A DNA stretch of 64,000 nt from the NCBI RefSeq assembly GCF_035582795.1, contig NC_134371.1, positions 48,587,001-48,651,000 on the forward strand, written 5' to 3'. The notes beneath the pieces were generated by a model. It had not been told where the DNA came from. It saw only the letters and a program-made list of their open reading frames with translations, and did not search any database. The position numbers were made by a program, and so were the translations under genes. Below, piece by piece: positions 41,941 through 53,845 of this stretch (the stretch's first letter is position 1; every line of letters begins with the position of its first letter). Source of the stretch: Mycteria americana (lineage: Eukaryota > Chordata > Aves > Ciconiiformes > Ciconiidae).

Positions 41941-44689
41941 CTGTGGAACAAAAAGACAACACAGTTTATAGTAACTTCTTTTTAGTAGTTGCCATGTTTG
42001 ACAAATATCTGCTTTTCTCCAGGGTAGGAAACAGAACAAGCCTAGAAAGCTGGGCTTTCATTGCATTAACATATTTTGAAGAAAATAAATTAAAATAAAA
42101 TACCTATATACACTGGCAAAACAGTGCAATAAATGACACAAATATTTCCATAATAAAATACTGCATTATTAAAGGAAGTTTAAATTCTCTGGTTACATTA
42201 CAGCAATCCATTAACAGCCATGTCTGCTGCATTACAGCTTTGGACTAGAAAAGGCTTTAAACAAACTTCCTTGTTGTTGAGCCAGCAGATTTAGCTTAGC
42301 TCCTTTGTTATTCAAGAACTAAGACACAATCCTTGGTCTCTCAAACTGCTTTTTGTAGATATATCCATGACTAGCATGCTCTCTTCTGACTGCTTTGCCT
42401 AATTCCACTTCCAAAAGACAGCCAAGAAATCTATCATTAAATGCCCTGGAGAATTCTTAGGAGTTTTTCAAAATATTTGTTTCCTGAAGGACTTAACAAA
42501 AGACTTCCGCAAAGTCCTTTGGAACTTCCAAACAATTTAAAAATACTAAATTGTTAATACATGCTTCGTATGGGTTAAAAATAAATTATACGCAGTCCAG
42601 AAATTCACAAAAATAGCTAAGAGGCAGGACTGAAGTCCAGTCTTTAAGGATTGTCAGTGGAAAGAAAATGTATTTTCCTTATAATTCACTTGTAGTACTG
42701 ACACTGATAGTAAACTGTTTCCAAGAAAGAAAGGAAACACTTCCCAGCAGTATTCTCAGGTGTTTAATAACAGGTTTTATGGCCCATGTTCAAAGTCTAA
42801 ACATTCAACCATGGCACCACATAATTTGTAAGGCCATTACATCTTATGAATATCTCACTGTTCCAGTTACAAAAATGCTGATACAACTGTTAAATCACAA
42901 GAAGTATTTAATAACGCTATTTTTCATGCCTGTCTGCTACAGGATTGCCTTGTGTGATACAATAGGCTGTAACAGAAAGAACGAAGATATTTACTTGAGA
43001 TTTTTTAAAGCATTTCAAACACAACATAAGAGATATGTTCAATTTGTATCATCTACCTGTGTATCTTAATTTGTGCATGAATGCGTAAGACCATTTTGTT
43101 TTGTATGTGCTAATGAAATAAGTAACAGAAGCATCTGGAAGCAGGGGGGAAAAACTTCAGAACACAATTCCAAACACCCATGCACTTAACTCTGAACTTA
43201 AACAACTTTTTAAAAAGCCACTGAGTCAACAGATAATAAAACAGGTGACTGTGAAGTGTTGAAAGATTTCCTACAGGAAGACGATGAAGGTTTGCATGGT
43301 GTCACAACCAGTAAGTGCAGCAATCAGGAAAGATGTATCTGCAAGTTATCATGTCGTTGAAGCAGATGAAGACTATCCCTCCCAAAAGTCTCATGAAAAT
43401 GTCGCTTAAATGGGATCCTGGTAAGCATTATGTTTCGGTATCAGTACGCTGGGTGCGGTTATCCAATCTCTTGTGACGATTTTTACATGGCCCACCTCTA
43501 ATTAAATTTTAAATACAGCATGTAGGTGCTATTATATTAACAGATGTGGTAAACAGTGATTTAATATGAACCAGTCTATGTGTTGTTGAAATCTTTGCCT
43601 GACTCATGGAGAGATGGAAAAAAAAAATCTGTTTCTAATTAGATGTTCTATTTCAAAGCACGGAGTCCTTAGCGCTAGTTCAGCTGGGACTGGAAAATTG
43701 TCTGGAGCTGCACTCTGCCACGAAAGAAAACCAGTCTGAAACCTCCTTTCCTCTTTTTCTGGCTAGAAGAGAGCCAGAAACACAAGCACAACAAGTTGAA
43801 ACATGGCTGAGATGCCTTCTCTTTGCATCAGCTCTCTGATTTAACAGTTCAAGAGCTATCCTAAGAGTCTCATCATGCCATCCTTTGGAACTAGGTTTTA
43901 GATGAGGAAGAGAGAGATATTAGCATCTTACAAAATTCCAAGTCCAGACTTGAGGCAGAAACAGAAAATAGTTTCCATGGAACCCGAGTTCCAATACATA
44001 TTCCATGCAATCATGTTATCTTGCATCACAAATTTACCTTTTCTCCATTAAAAATGTAAAGAAACTAAAAGTAAATATTTATAAAATAGAAGCATAGGGA
44101 ATTCTGGCAAATAAATATTATTTATTTGCAAGCTTCTAATTGGATGTAATTATGAAAAGTTAACTGTATCCAGAGTTCCTTCATCTGATGGAAAAATTCT
44201 AATTCGTTTTTTATCACAGATACAATCCCTTCTTCCTATGAGCCTATACGGCCCTCATCTTTGCAGTACCTGAGCTGCTACCTTAAGAATCCTCTTCCAC
44301 ATTTAGTCTAATACGACTTCAGGCCAACAATTAAATCCCTGGGTGCTAGTTAGTTAGCTACTGCATTCAAAGTCTAGTGGACTCAGGAAGAGACACTTTG
44401 GTGGTTTGCTTCTCCAGAGCCTTGGGCAAACTTCTGAATAGAGATAAAAGTTGTTTTAAAAGCCCTTAAATATAGAGTATTTAATTAATATGATAAATAC
44501 TTTTCTGTAATTTGAAAAACACAGTCCTGGCAAGTCCATCCTGCCAACAGTTTAAGACTCAGTCCTGTATGCCCCTTTCTAATCCCATTCTTTATGAGTA
44601 TTTTTCTCCTTTCTTTTCTCCCCCTAAACGATCTAGATGAGCCACAGGCTTATTCTTCAGCCTTTGAGAATAAATATCACCAGTTAGTC
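41941..44689. other. Upstream of first coding exon, no gene recognised
   Basis: Probably holds the first intron and a 5' UTR exon. The longest frame (plus strand, 42668-43069) has no family features and no support from flanking signals. Confidence 0.5.
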
Positions 44690-44960
44690 TGCACCCTGTC
44701 CACCACGTCCCCAACAACACACCTTCTCGACCGAGCGCTGATGCGTGGGCATCCTCCGGTCCGTCTATGGTCAGCGTGGAAGAGTTGCGGCTGGGCCGTG
44801 CAGCTGCCCCAGCAAGATGAGAGAGAGGAGGCGGAAGGCTCGGCCAATCCGCAGCGAGGCGGGGAGCCAGCGCGGCCAATCGGGGCCAACCGTGCTTCTG
44901 CCGTGGAAATTAGGACACTGCAGGTGGGACTCTCCTGCCCAGATGGGGCGATGACAACAC
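44690..44960. promoter_or_regulatory. GC-rich block with paired CCAAT boxes, candidate promoter
   Basis: This is the only GC- and CpG-rich stretch in the window. It has CCAAT pentamers at 44844-44848 and 44876-44880 (32 bp apart), a CCAAC at 44886-44890 and a GC-box-like aggcgggg at 44857-44864. It lies 2.8 kb upstream of the first coding exon, and a possible first-exon donor (AAG|gtgtgt, minus strand) is at 44721-44722. Assignment to the mini-exon gene is inference; a divergent plus-strand transcript is possible. Confidence 0.5.
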
Positions 44961-45416
44961 ACGCTCCTCACAGGTGAATCATGCCCCCTCTGACCTTTAC
45001 CTAGGCATCTGGGATAGGCAAGGCGTCTGAAGGTTGATAGCCTAAACCAGTATGTTGACTAAAATCTGCAGAATTATGCTATACAAAAGACTGACAAATA
45101 TTTCATGAGCAGCTCCAGTAAAATATTCTACACTAGTGTGTTTAATTTGACCTCAGAGTCTTCTGCTGCTAGTTTTTCACTTTTTTACTCCTTTCTTACA
45201 GTTGGAAAAGACGTGGAAAATTCCAGTCATCGTAATACTGCCAAGCATTTTCTCAGAGCAAAGAGTTAACTAGGCTGTTTTATCTCAGGTACCTTGTGGG
45301 AAGGATCAGGAGTTATTGCATCTGACCTGCATTAAAAACTAAACATTTTTTTTTCTTTTCAAAAGCATTTTCATAAGGTCTCTGCTGAAGATTGGAAGCC
45401 CAAAAGTTGGATGACG

Positions 45417-45905
45417 TAGAGAATAGAACAGAACAGAACAGAATAGAACAGAATAGAATATTTTCAGGTGGAAGGGACCTACAATCATCTATGTAGTCCG
45501 ACTGCCTGACCACTTCAGGGCTGACCAAAGGTTAAAACATGTTATTAAGGGCATTGTCCAAACACTGACAGGCTTGGGGCATCGACCACCTCTCTAGGAA
45601 GCCTGTCCCAGTGTTTGGCCACCCTCTCAGTAAAGAAATGTTTCCTAATGCCCAGTCTAAACCTCTCCTGGCGCAGCTTTGAACCATTCCCACGCATCCT
45701 ATCACTGGATACCAAGGAGAAGAGATCAGCACCTCCCTCTCCACTTTCCTTCCTCAGGAAGCTGTAGAGAGCAACGAGGTCACCCCTCAGCCTCCTTTTC
45801 TCCAAACCAGACAAACCTAGACTCCTTCGCTGCTCCTCTTAGGAGATTCCTTCCAGCCCTTTCACCGGCTTTGTTGCCCTCCTCCGGCTGCTTTCAAGGA
45901 CCTTA
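45417..45905 (-). mobile_element. CR1 LINE, 3' fragment (minus strand)
   Basis: The minus strand encodes CR1 ORF2 C-terminal motifs ([35 protein letters not shown]), then a 3' UTR ending in an imperfect AACAGA/AATAGA repeat at 45417-45461. It lacks an intact frame through to the normal stop. It appears older than the CR1 at 1545. Confidence 0.88.
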
Positions 45906-48900
45906 ACAATATGACACACATTTCTATTTAACCAGGGAATACCAGGAAATCCATGAACCAAAGACTGTTCACAAGAAACTTCAATGTCATGATGTTTGTG
46001 CATTTAAAATGACTTAAAATTCAAAATGCTGATAGCATTTTAAGAACACTATCTATTTTTAAGATTTAGCATATTTAACTAACTGTATTCTCTTTCAGTT
46101 AATCACCTTTAATTAATGAGTAGCATTTTATTTACATTATTCCATTATGAAAGACATTACTTTCCTATCTGCTACTATCCATTGGGGAAGAGATTATAAT
46201 CTTCCTTCTCTTACTGTACCACCAAACTTACCAATGTTATAAATAGTAATGAAAATGCATGCTATACACCACAAATACAATAGCATACTGGCAACACTGT
46301 CAAATAAACAACAGAGTAAAGAAATATCAACTGATTGCACTAGAAACATATAAACAAAGAGACAGGATCTTACAAATGCTTATATGTAAGACCTCCTTCA
46401 CTACCAGCTAGGAGATACTGAGAGGTAACAAGAGGGGTCAGAACTATTACTCCAGCCTACTCTGAGCAGCAATGAGTACTCCATGAATATTTGGTTTGAC
46501 AGGCAGATATATAAATGTCAGGCAATGAATTGCTGCAATCTTGGTAATATTATGGTTATAAAGAAGCATGGATAAGACAAGCAATATGCTTATGTTGGCT
46601 GTAACACTAATAAAATACTATATTGAATAAGCTAGTAAAGACTCAGACCATTAGTTTACAATGTGAGAGTTGTAAACCTGCTGTCCCAGCTCTTGCACAA
46701 CATATTGCTTGCGGTTTATTTCAAAGGAACAGTATTTCCACTGAATCAAACATAGGACACTGATTCAGTATTAATTTACCTGTACTCTAGGATTGCCAGT
46801 TAAAAAAAAGTCTTTTTCAGGTCTCCATGCTTGAAAGGACAATTCTGAGATCATAAATTAAATACGGACTGAACTAGTGGTGAATTCCTGACTCTGGTGA
46901 AACCACGATTACAAAGTTTGCTACATACTGAAACTACTGTGCAAGTGCAGATCAACCCTATGCTGTATGCACATGGACTCTCCTGGTGCTTGGAATGCCT
47001 TCAGTGCATATTCCTGTGGGAATCTTAGCCACTTTTTTTTCTTTTTTAGGTCTCTGATTGTATGGTAGCCCATATAGAGTTAGCTGGTCTTTCTTTAAAA
47101 TAATCTCATTAGACTTGTGCCACCAAGGGTGAGTCAATTCATTTTAGGAACAAGCCAGAGAACACGGAAGAGAGGACAGAGTCCAGAACACCAAAAGAAA
47201 GGGGATCCCTACTGGGCAGTGGGTGAAAATTTTAAAGGGTACATGGTGGACAAAGGGGCAGCCAGCTACTCACCTAAGCAAAAGAGTATCTTCTTGAATA
47301 AAGGACTGCAGACCCTGGCAGAGTTTTCTAGAAATACTTTGTTTCTACTAAAAGCTGCTTAAACCAAATCAGACCAAGCAGCCTGTTTCCTTTTTCCTCA
47401 CTGACATCAGGACCTCCAACTGCCATCATGACCCTCAACAGCCTTCAGCTTGTTCTCTGCAACTTCTGAGCCAAAATTATTTTTGATCTTGTAACTTACA
47501 TTGCAACTGAAAATGCTAGAAATCATAACAAAGCTTCAGCTAATGTCAACACATATACATAAATAACAAGGTAAAAGATGTGAGGGTTATTTTCGTCAGG
47601 GTCTGGTATCCTTATCAAACTACTTTGATTTTTCCAGTATGCAGTATTGATATACCACTGAGTCTTGGACTGTGCAGGAGAACTGACACACTATTTGCTT
47701 GGATATGAGGTGTGCTGGGAGACAATGAATGATAAAACAGTAACCACTCCAAAATTATTTCAGAGAAAATGTGCATAAGAAGTGGTCTTACAGATATGAA
47801 GACGTGAGATTATAACCATATACATCTTTTGTTGAGTACTCCGAACTGACTCTGTGAAACAATAAAAGTGAGTGGGAAGGGAGAGAGAAACTTTATTTCT
47901 TCCAAACATTATTTTCCATAATTCTGGCAAAGAAAACAATTATTACGGAACATCCTTGCCTCCTCTTAAGTGCCAGCTGCCTTCCCAAGCTCTCCCAGTC
48001 CTTTTCTTTGTTTCCTCCTTGCTCAAAGAGGGAAGGCCAAGAAAAATTCCTATAAATGTTAAAAATAAAATTTGCTTTCCTGACACCTACTTTGACAATC
48101 AGAGGAAATTTCTGTAATATCCTACATTTCATCTCCAAATGAAAGTGGTTTGCTCAGTGTACAGTATTAGTGCTATTAAGAGGATGTTATCATTGCTGCA
48201 ATCCTCCAGCATACTTTCTGTAACTCGAAAGTACTCAACTGAAGTTATTTTGAAACACATTCTAGTCTAAATTTAGTGGTGAGGATTCTTAATAGGCTAT
48301 GTGAGTTGTATCATAATGATTATATGAAGAGATACATTTATTTACTTTTCCTTCAAAACCAGTATTTCTTCTGCCTTATACTAGTGTGTCAATATTTATA
48401 TCCTATTTCCAAGGCCTTTAAATACTGCCACATTTTTTATTTATAAGGGAACATTATACTTCCTACATTCAATAATTATATTCCCTTCTTAAAATACACC
48501 AACATATAATACAGTAGAATTACCTACTGCTCAAAATAGCTCTAGCTATAACTAAGTATAGTGTTGTTCTTCAGAAAAAGAATACTACATTAAAATAATA
48601 CATTGTAAGAGCCAACTAAAATTTACATAGTATATTTTGCACTCTTAAGGAAATATATTAAATGTATTCCCGATAAACGTGTAATTATCTGATAATTCAG
48701 CAAACCAGTAATTTATACATTTTTCTAGAATAAAAAAGAAGATATGAAAATTATCCTTTCCCACATATTAAAATTTTTCAACTCCTTGTTGTCTTTAATT
48801 TCCTGCCTTTGCTCATGTTAGCGCTTTTCTTGTCTGATTTAAATCCTGCCAACATTAGTATAAGTCTAGTACTCTATAAATAACAATAATGGTCCACACC

Positions 48901-50439
48901 CCGAAAGTCCTAGTAAGATGATGTCACTGGGAGCCTTACATGAGAATTAGTGAGCAAAAAAAAGGTTTGACTTGACTACAAAAGAGTAGAAAGGGATTGA
49001 TCAAATGGATTACTTCCACTGAACTTTTTTGCCACAATAGGCAAAGATTTTTGCCAGAGATGAAGGCAAAAAAGACTGTGCATAGCTTATTGATGCCATA
49101 CACTTACGTGCTGCTCAGGAGAAACACCTGACATGAACAGCACATACAACAGCAATGATATATGAACATTGCGTCATCTTATCGCATGCATTGTGCAAGC
49201 TAAGAAATAGTATTGCCCCTATGTGCTTTTAAGGTGAGTGCTTGGGTGTGGCTGCAAACTTATGCAATACTTCATATAAGCCACAGTGACTACCATTTAT
49301 TAGTGATTTAACAGGCTCTATATTCAGATTTAAATAAATGTAAACATCTGTTCATGGAATGGAAGATATTATACAAGAGGGTTCCCACTACCGAGATATG
49401 CAGTCCGAAAGAAAACTGGAGCCTTAATACTAACAATCAAAATTCATTGTTTTCCCATTCACAGCTAAATGGTCTCTCTTACACATATCACCTACTGGTA
49501 TTACTGAAAAATTCTCTTTGTATGTAATTTGTATCTATGGATCCAGAATACTTCAAGCACAGCTGAAATACATTTACAGGCTATTTGTAAGTCCCTGGGG
49601 CCTAGAGGATTCACCTGTATAGTGGAGTTAATGCAATGCATATAAATGCATGTGTGGTCCACTCATGAGTGAGCAGCTAGGGTTCAGTAATAATGTAAAT
49701 TTAGCTTTAGAGCTTCTACTGATCCGACAGTACTGGGTCAAAAATACCATAGCTACATGATATAAAACATTTACTGGTATAAACTCACTTTGTTGATGCA
49801 CTCTCATCCATTCAAAAATGTTGACTTCTTAGGCTAATTGAGTTTTGGCTAATTTGAAAGAAATGTTGTTGCATGTCCATAACTGACACCCATGAACTCT
49901 GCACTACTATGTGATCAGGCAATGCACAGATCTGGTTTAATAAGCATAGAGCTGCAGCTTATACAAGTTTCTTTCAATCTGCTAGGCCAAGAGGGAGATG
50001 CTCACACTAGTGGACATTCCTTTGGACTTCAAAATCAACTTAAACACCTGGGATCCACTTCTCTGAAACTGTAACTAAAGGAATTTTATTACTTATCTTT
50101 ATGTCAATCTATACAGGATGTTCCTAGGTAAGAGAATGTGATTATAACTTTGGGGGGGCTCAGGTTCATCATTTATAGAAGCCAAAAAGCAGCTGTCATA
50201 GAAAGGGGCATACTTTTTTGATAGGCAGAGAGGTTGTCTAATTTTGCCTAACAACATGTGCACAACTACGTGAATACAAGAGCATAAAGGAAGCAGAGGA
50301 AGGAGGGCTCATGGTTTGATGGTATGATGGGCTCATGGTTTCTGGTAATATCAGATTCCCAAGCAATAGCCAGTTAACAATATATTTTCCAGGACATGAT
50401 CAACAAGGTATATGATATTGTGCAGGTTTCCAGCAATAA
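45906..50439. other. Intergenic sequence, nothing recognised
   Basis: AT-rich sequence with only short, unremarkable open frames. I see no exon-like, RNA-like or mobile-element feature that I can support. Confidence 0.55.
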
Positions 50440-50645
50440 ATAATAACACTTCCACTGCATCTTTTCTATTTGTCTCTGAACACGCCTTGCAAACAGTAAT
50501 GAAGTAATCCCCACAGCTCCTTGTGAGGCATGGAAGTATTATTATTTGTACCTAATTCTGCAGATGAGGAAGCCAAATCACAGAGGGATTAAGTGACTCG
50601 GCCAAGGTCATATAGAAAGTCTGATGCCACTCATGGTATGTGTCA
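50440..50645 (-). mobile_element. MIR-like SINE relic
   Basis: Read on the minus strand it contains the MIR core pattern: gaccttggccgagtcactta, then cctctgtg, then cctcatctgcag. Heavily diverged, as expected for this ancient amniote SINE. Confidence 0.7.
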
Positions 50646-52599
50646 TGCACTCAATGCACTCATTGTCAGCACTCAGTGACGCTCCCTGAAAAGTTCACTC
50701 AACCCCTTTCTCTGTGTAGGCCAGCATCTTTAAGATTTCATAAGTATCATGTTCCACCTTAACCCTGACTGAAAGAAGAAACTTCATCAGTCCAGGTCAG
50801 AGTCAGGCTGAGCATGATCCCCAGTTAATGGCTTTCCTGTTGTTTCATTTAGGACTCCTGATTATCTCCAGGATTCTACTTTATTTTGACTGCTGCCAGG
50901 AATTTCTCCTAATGGACTCCTGTAATTTAAAACTATGTAGCTAGGCAGGATAGTATTGCACAAATAGACCATACAATAAATACATGCACTAATTATTTTC
51001 AAAGTTACATACGTATTTCTCTCAGAACACATACAGGACACAAACCTCCCAATTTCTACTCCTGCACTTAAAAAACCCCACCTTCCTTCTCTACACAATA
51101 TAAATCAGCTCAAAGTTTCATACAATTCATGTCATACCATGTGTGTGTATATATATATACATATACAGACAAATCACAAATAGTATAATACCTCCTGTAT
51201 AGACACCGTTATACTACAGATGGAAATCTCTAAGTATATAACCCTTATAGGAAAAAATAGCAAGAATAATCTTAAAAAATTAAAATCTTAATCTTAAAAA
51301 CCCACATGCTGAAGTATTTCACTTTTACAGTAACTTTCCAACCAAAATCTCTGATGTATTTTTATGTGTAAGCATTTATGTGATGCATTTCACATATTAT
51401 TATTTCATTGTGTGTTTATGTATCAGCATAGTTAGTGTACTTAGTTTGGGTGATGCCTTTGGGTGATGAAAAAGTGCACATCATGTCCCTTTCTTCTTGC
51501 TAGTAAAGCAGAAACCTGAGCTTCGTTTTAGATCTTCAGTTGCCCAAACTTTGTCTTAAGAAATTTCTTCCTATCTTCCTCACTTTAATTTTTCTGTCCC
51601 TGAATTTGAACAAACACCCTGAATCTTGTTTCAAAGCTCTACTTTGTGCACATAACAATGGAATATTTTTTTTTTTTTTTACAGTTTAATAGTTTGTTAA
51701 ATTATACACTTTGAAATTTCAAAAGACCCTGATAGCACAAATACCTTTTGTAATTTAACCTACTTTTAACTTACATTAAGTTAAATTGCATTTCATATGC
51801 ATCTTAGAAAACAGTCTTTCCACTGAATGCCGGTCTTTTTGTAAGATCAACACGGCAGACAATCAATAGAGCAACCAACTCTGTGATGTAAAAAAATGAT
51901 CAATGTGAATTTGGGGAGATTGTGGTTAACCCATAGGGAGGAGTTAGCTGTGTTGGATGGGGGAAGAGAGAAACTTTACTCTTTTATCTGCGTTAAACTG
52001 TAAATTGAGAAACTGGACATAGCCCATGAGTCAGCAATTAAATATGGCCCTCTTCATATACAGCAAAGGAATTAACATGGATACATATATGGGCCACAGA
52101 AGTGATCTGTGCCTTTTTCACACACTGGGGAAGAGAAAATAACACCATCATCCCCTGTGACCCACACAGTGAACACTGCATTTTGCTCAGTTTAAACAGA
52201 AATGCTGAGATTCAGCCACAGCCAGATCAAGAAGCCCAGGAATGAATCAGTATGTTCAAGACTCAAGACCAGATTAACAGCTGTTTCTTCTATGCTGGCC
52301 ATTCTAGATTTCTGGTGCTGCATCAAACTGCGGAAATCCCCCTTCCCCTCCCTCACCTTCTTCAAATTCAGGTCTAGGATTCTCGCATTCTTTATAACCT
52401 GTCTCTACTTAAAAGCAATCCTATACCAATAATAGCTCAGTTCCTCCATTATATTAGTAGAAAAGAAGCAGAGCTGCTCGTTTTTTTATTTTACTGATTC
52501 AGTAATCCACCTTTTCAGTTCATGCATTAGTAGTGCTGCTCCAAAACCAGGAGTGCCTTTTCTTTTGGGACAGAAAGAGTCATTTTGTAAACAAAAGAA
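50646..52599. other. Intergenic sequence, nothing recognised
   Basis: Contains a short TG/TA run near 51141-51160 and a T-run at 51665-51680; otherwise nothing I can name. Confidence 0.5.
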
Positions 52600-52800
52600 T
52601 AGGCATGAGAGCTGGGGGAGCTGCCATCTATTCCTTGCTCTGCCACAAACTTCCTGTGTGACTCTAGCAAGTCATTAATCTCTATATGCCTCATCTAGAA
52701 AATGGGATAATGATATTTAACTATTTCATTGGGAGGCTTAATGGTTGTGAAATGTGCTGAGCTCCTTGGATGGAAGGAAACTGCTGTCAGAGTAAACAGT
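52600..52800 (+). mobile_element. MIR-like SINE relic
   Basis: The plus strand shows the MIR order: tgctctgccac, tgtgtgact, caagtcattaatctct, cctcatctagaaaatggg, then the aatgtgctgagc region near 52751-52762. Confidence 0.72.
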
Positions 52801-53265
52801 AATAGCATGATTATGTTTGGTGGGAAGGTTTTAGGAGAGTCACTTTGTAACAACAATATCACAATTCTGCATTACACAGACAAGCCTGCCTAATCAAGTG
52901 AGGCACTTACTGAGAAATTTGTGTTTTACTTCACTTGTGGTATCTATGCATACTGTCTGGACCCCAAAGTCAAGATGAATTGTTAACACCCTGTAAGTCT
53001 GTGGAAAGAGATACCTTCTTTAGAGAATGACACATCCTTTCTCTAGTCTTAGAACCTAACTGCAAGCATCAGCCGACAAAACATTCAGAAATGTGCCTAT
53101 GGGCTTTGAAATCTGCTACAGACTAGTACATCCCACCATGTGACAGATCAGAGTCATAGACAGTAGCACAGATATTAGTTCCTTGATTATTTTTCCTCTG
53201 ATATTCTAGAAAACAATGGGTCTTAAACTAATGTATCTGGCATTCACATACTCTTAGATAGGAAC

Positions 53266-53845
53266 TGTCGCGGTTTAACCCCAGCCAGCAATTAAGCACC
53301 ACACAGCCGCTTGCTCACTCCCCGAGTAGGATGGGGGAGAGAATCGGAAGAGTAAAAGTAAGAAAACTTGTGGGTTGAGATAAAGACGGTTTAATAGATT
53401 AAGCAAAAGCCATGCACGCAAGCAAAGCAAAGCAAAGCAAGGAATTAATTCACTACTTCCCATGGTCAGGCAGGTGTTCAGCCATCTCCAGGAAAGCAGG
53501 GCTCCATCACGCGTAACGGTTACTTGGGAAGACAAACGCCATCACTCGGAACATTCCCCCCTTCCTTCTTCTTCCCCAGCTTTATATACTGAGCATGATG
53601 TCATATGGTATGGAATATCCCTTTGGTCAGTTGGGGGTCAGCTGTCCCAGCTGTATCCCCCCCAACTTCTTGTGCACCTGGCAGAGCATGGGAAGCTGAA
53701 AAGTCCTTGATTTAGTATAAGCACTACTTAGCAATAATGAAAACATCCCTGTATTATGAACGCTGTTTTCAGCACAAATCCAAAACATAGCCCCATACTA
53801 GCTACTATACAGAAAATTAACTCTATCCCAGCCAAACCCAGCACA
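53266..53845 (-). mobile_element. Second solo LTR of the same family, inverted
   Basis: This is the reverse complement of an element clearly related to the LTR at 13471: same terminal ggtttaacc block, same TATA region (near 53580-53590) and same length class, with scattered substitutions. Flanks ggaac and gaatg do not form a perfect duplication. A GCAAA run at about 53417-53441 is expanded relative to the other copy. Confidence 0.85.

Noticed and set aside
42668-43069. 133-codon plus-strand frame
   Set aside because: No recognisable motif and no promoter or splice context; probably chance.
44592-44977. Overlapping frames on both strands in the GC-rich block
   Set aside because: GC-rich DNA has few stops; the CCAAT/GC-box content fits a promoter better than a coding exon.
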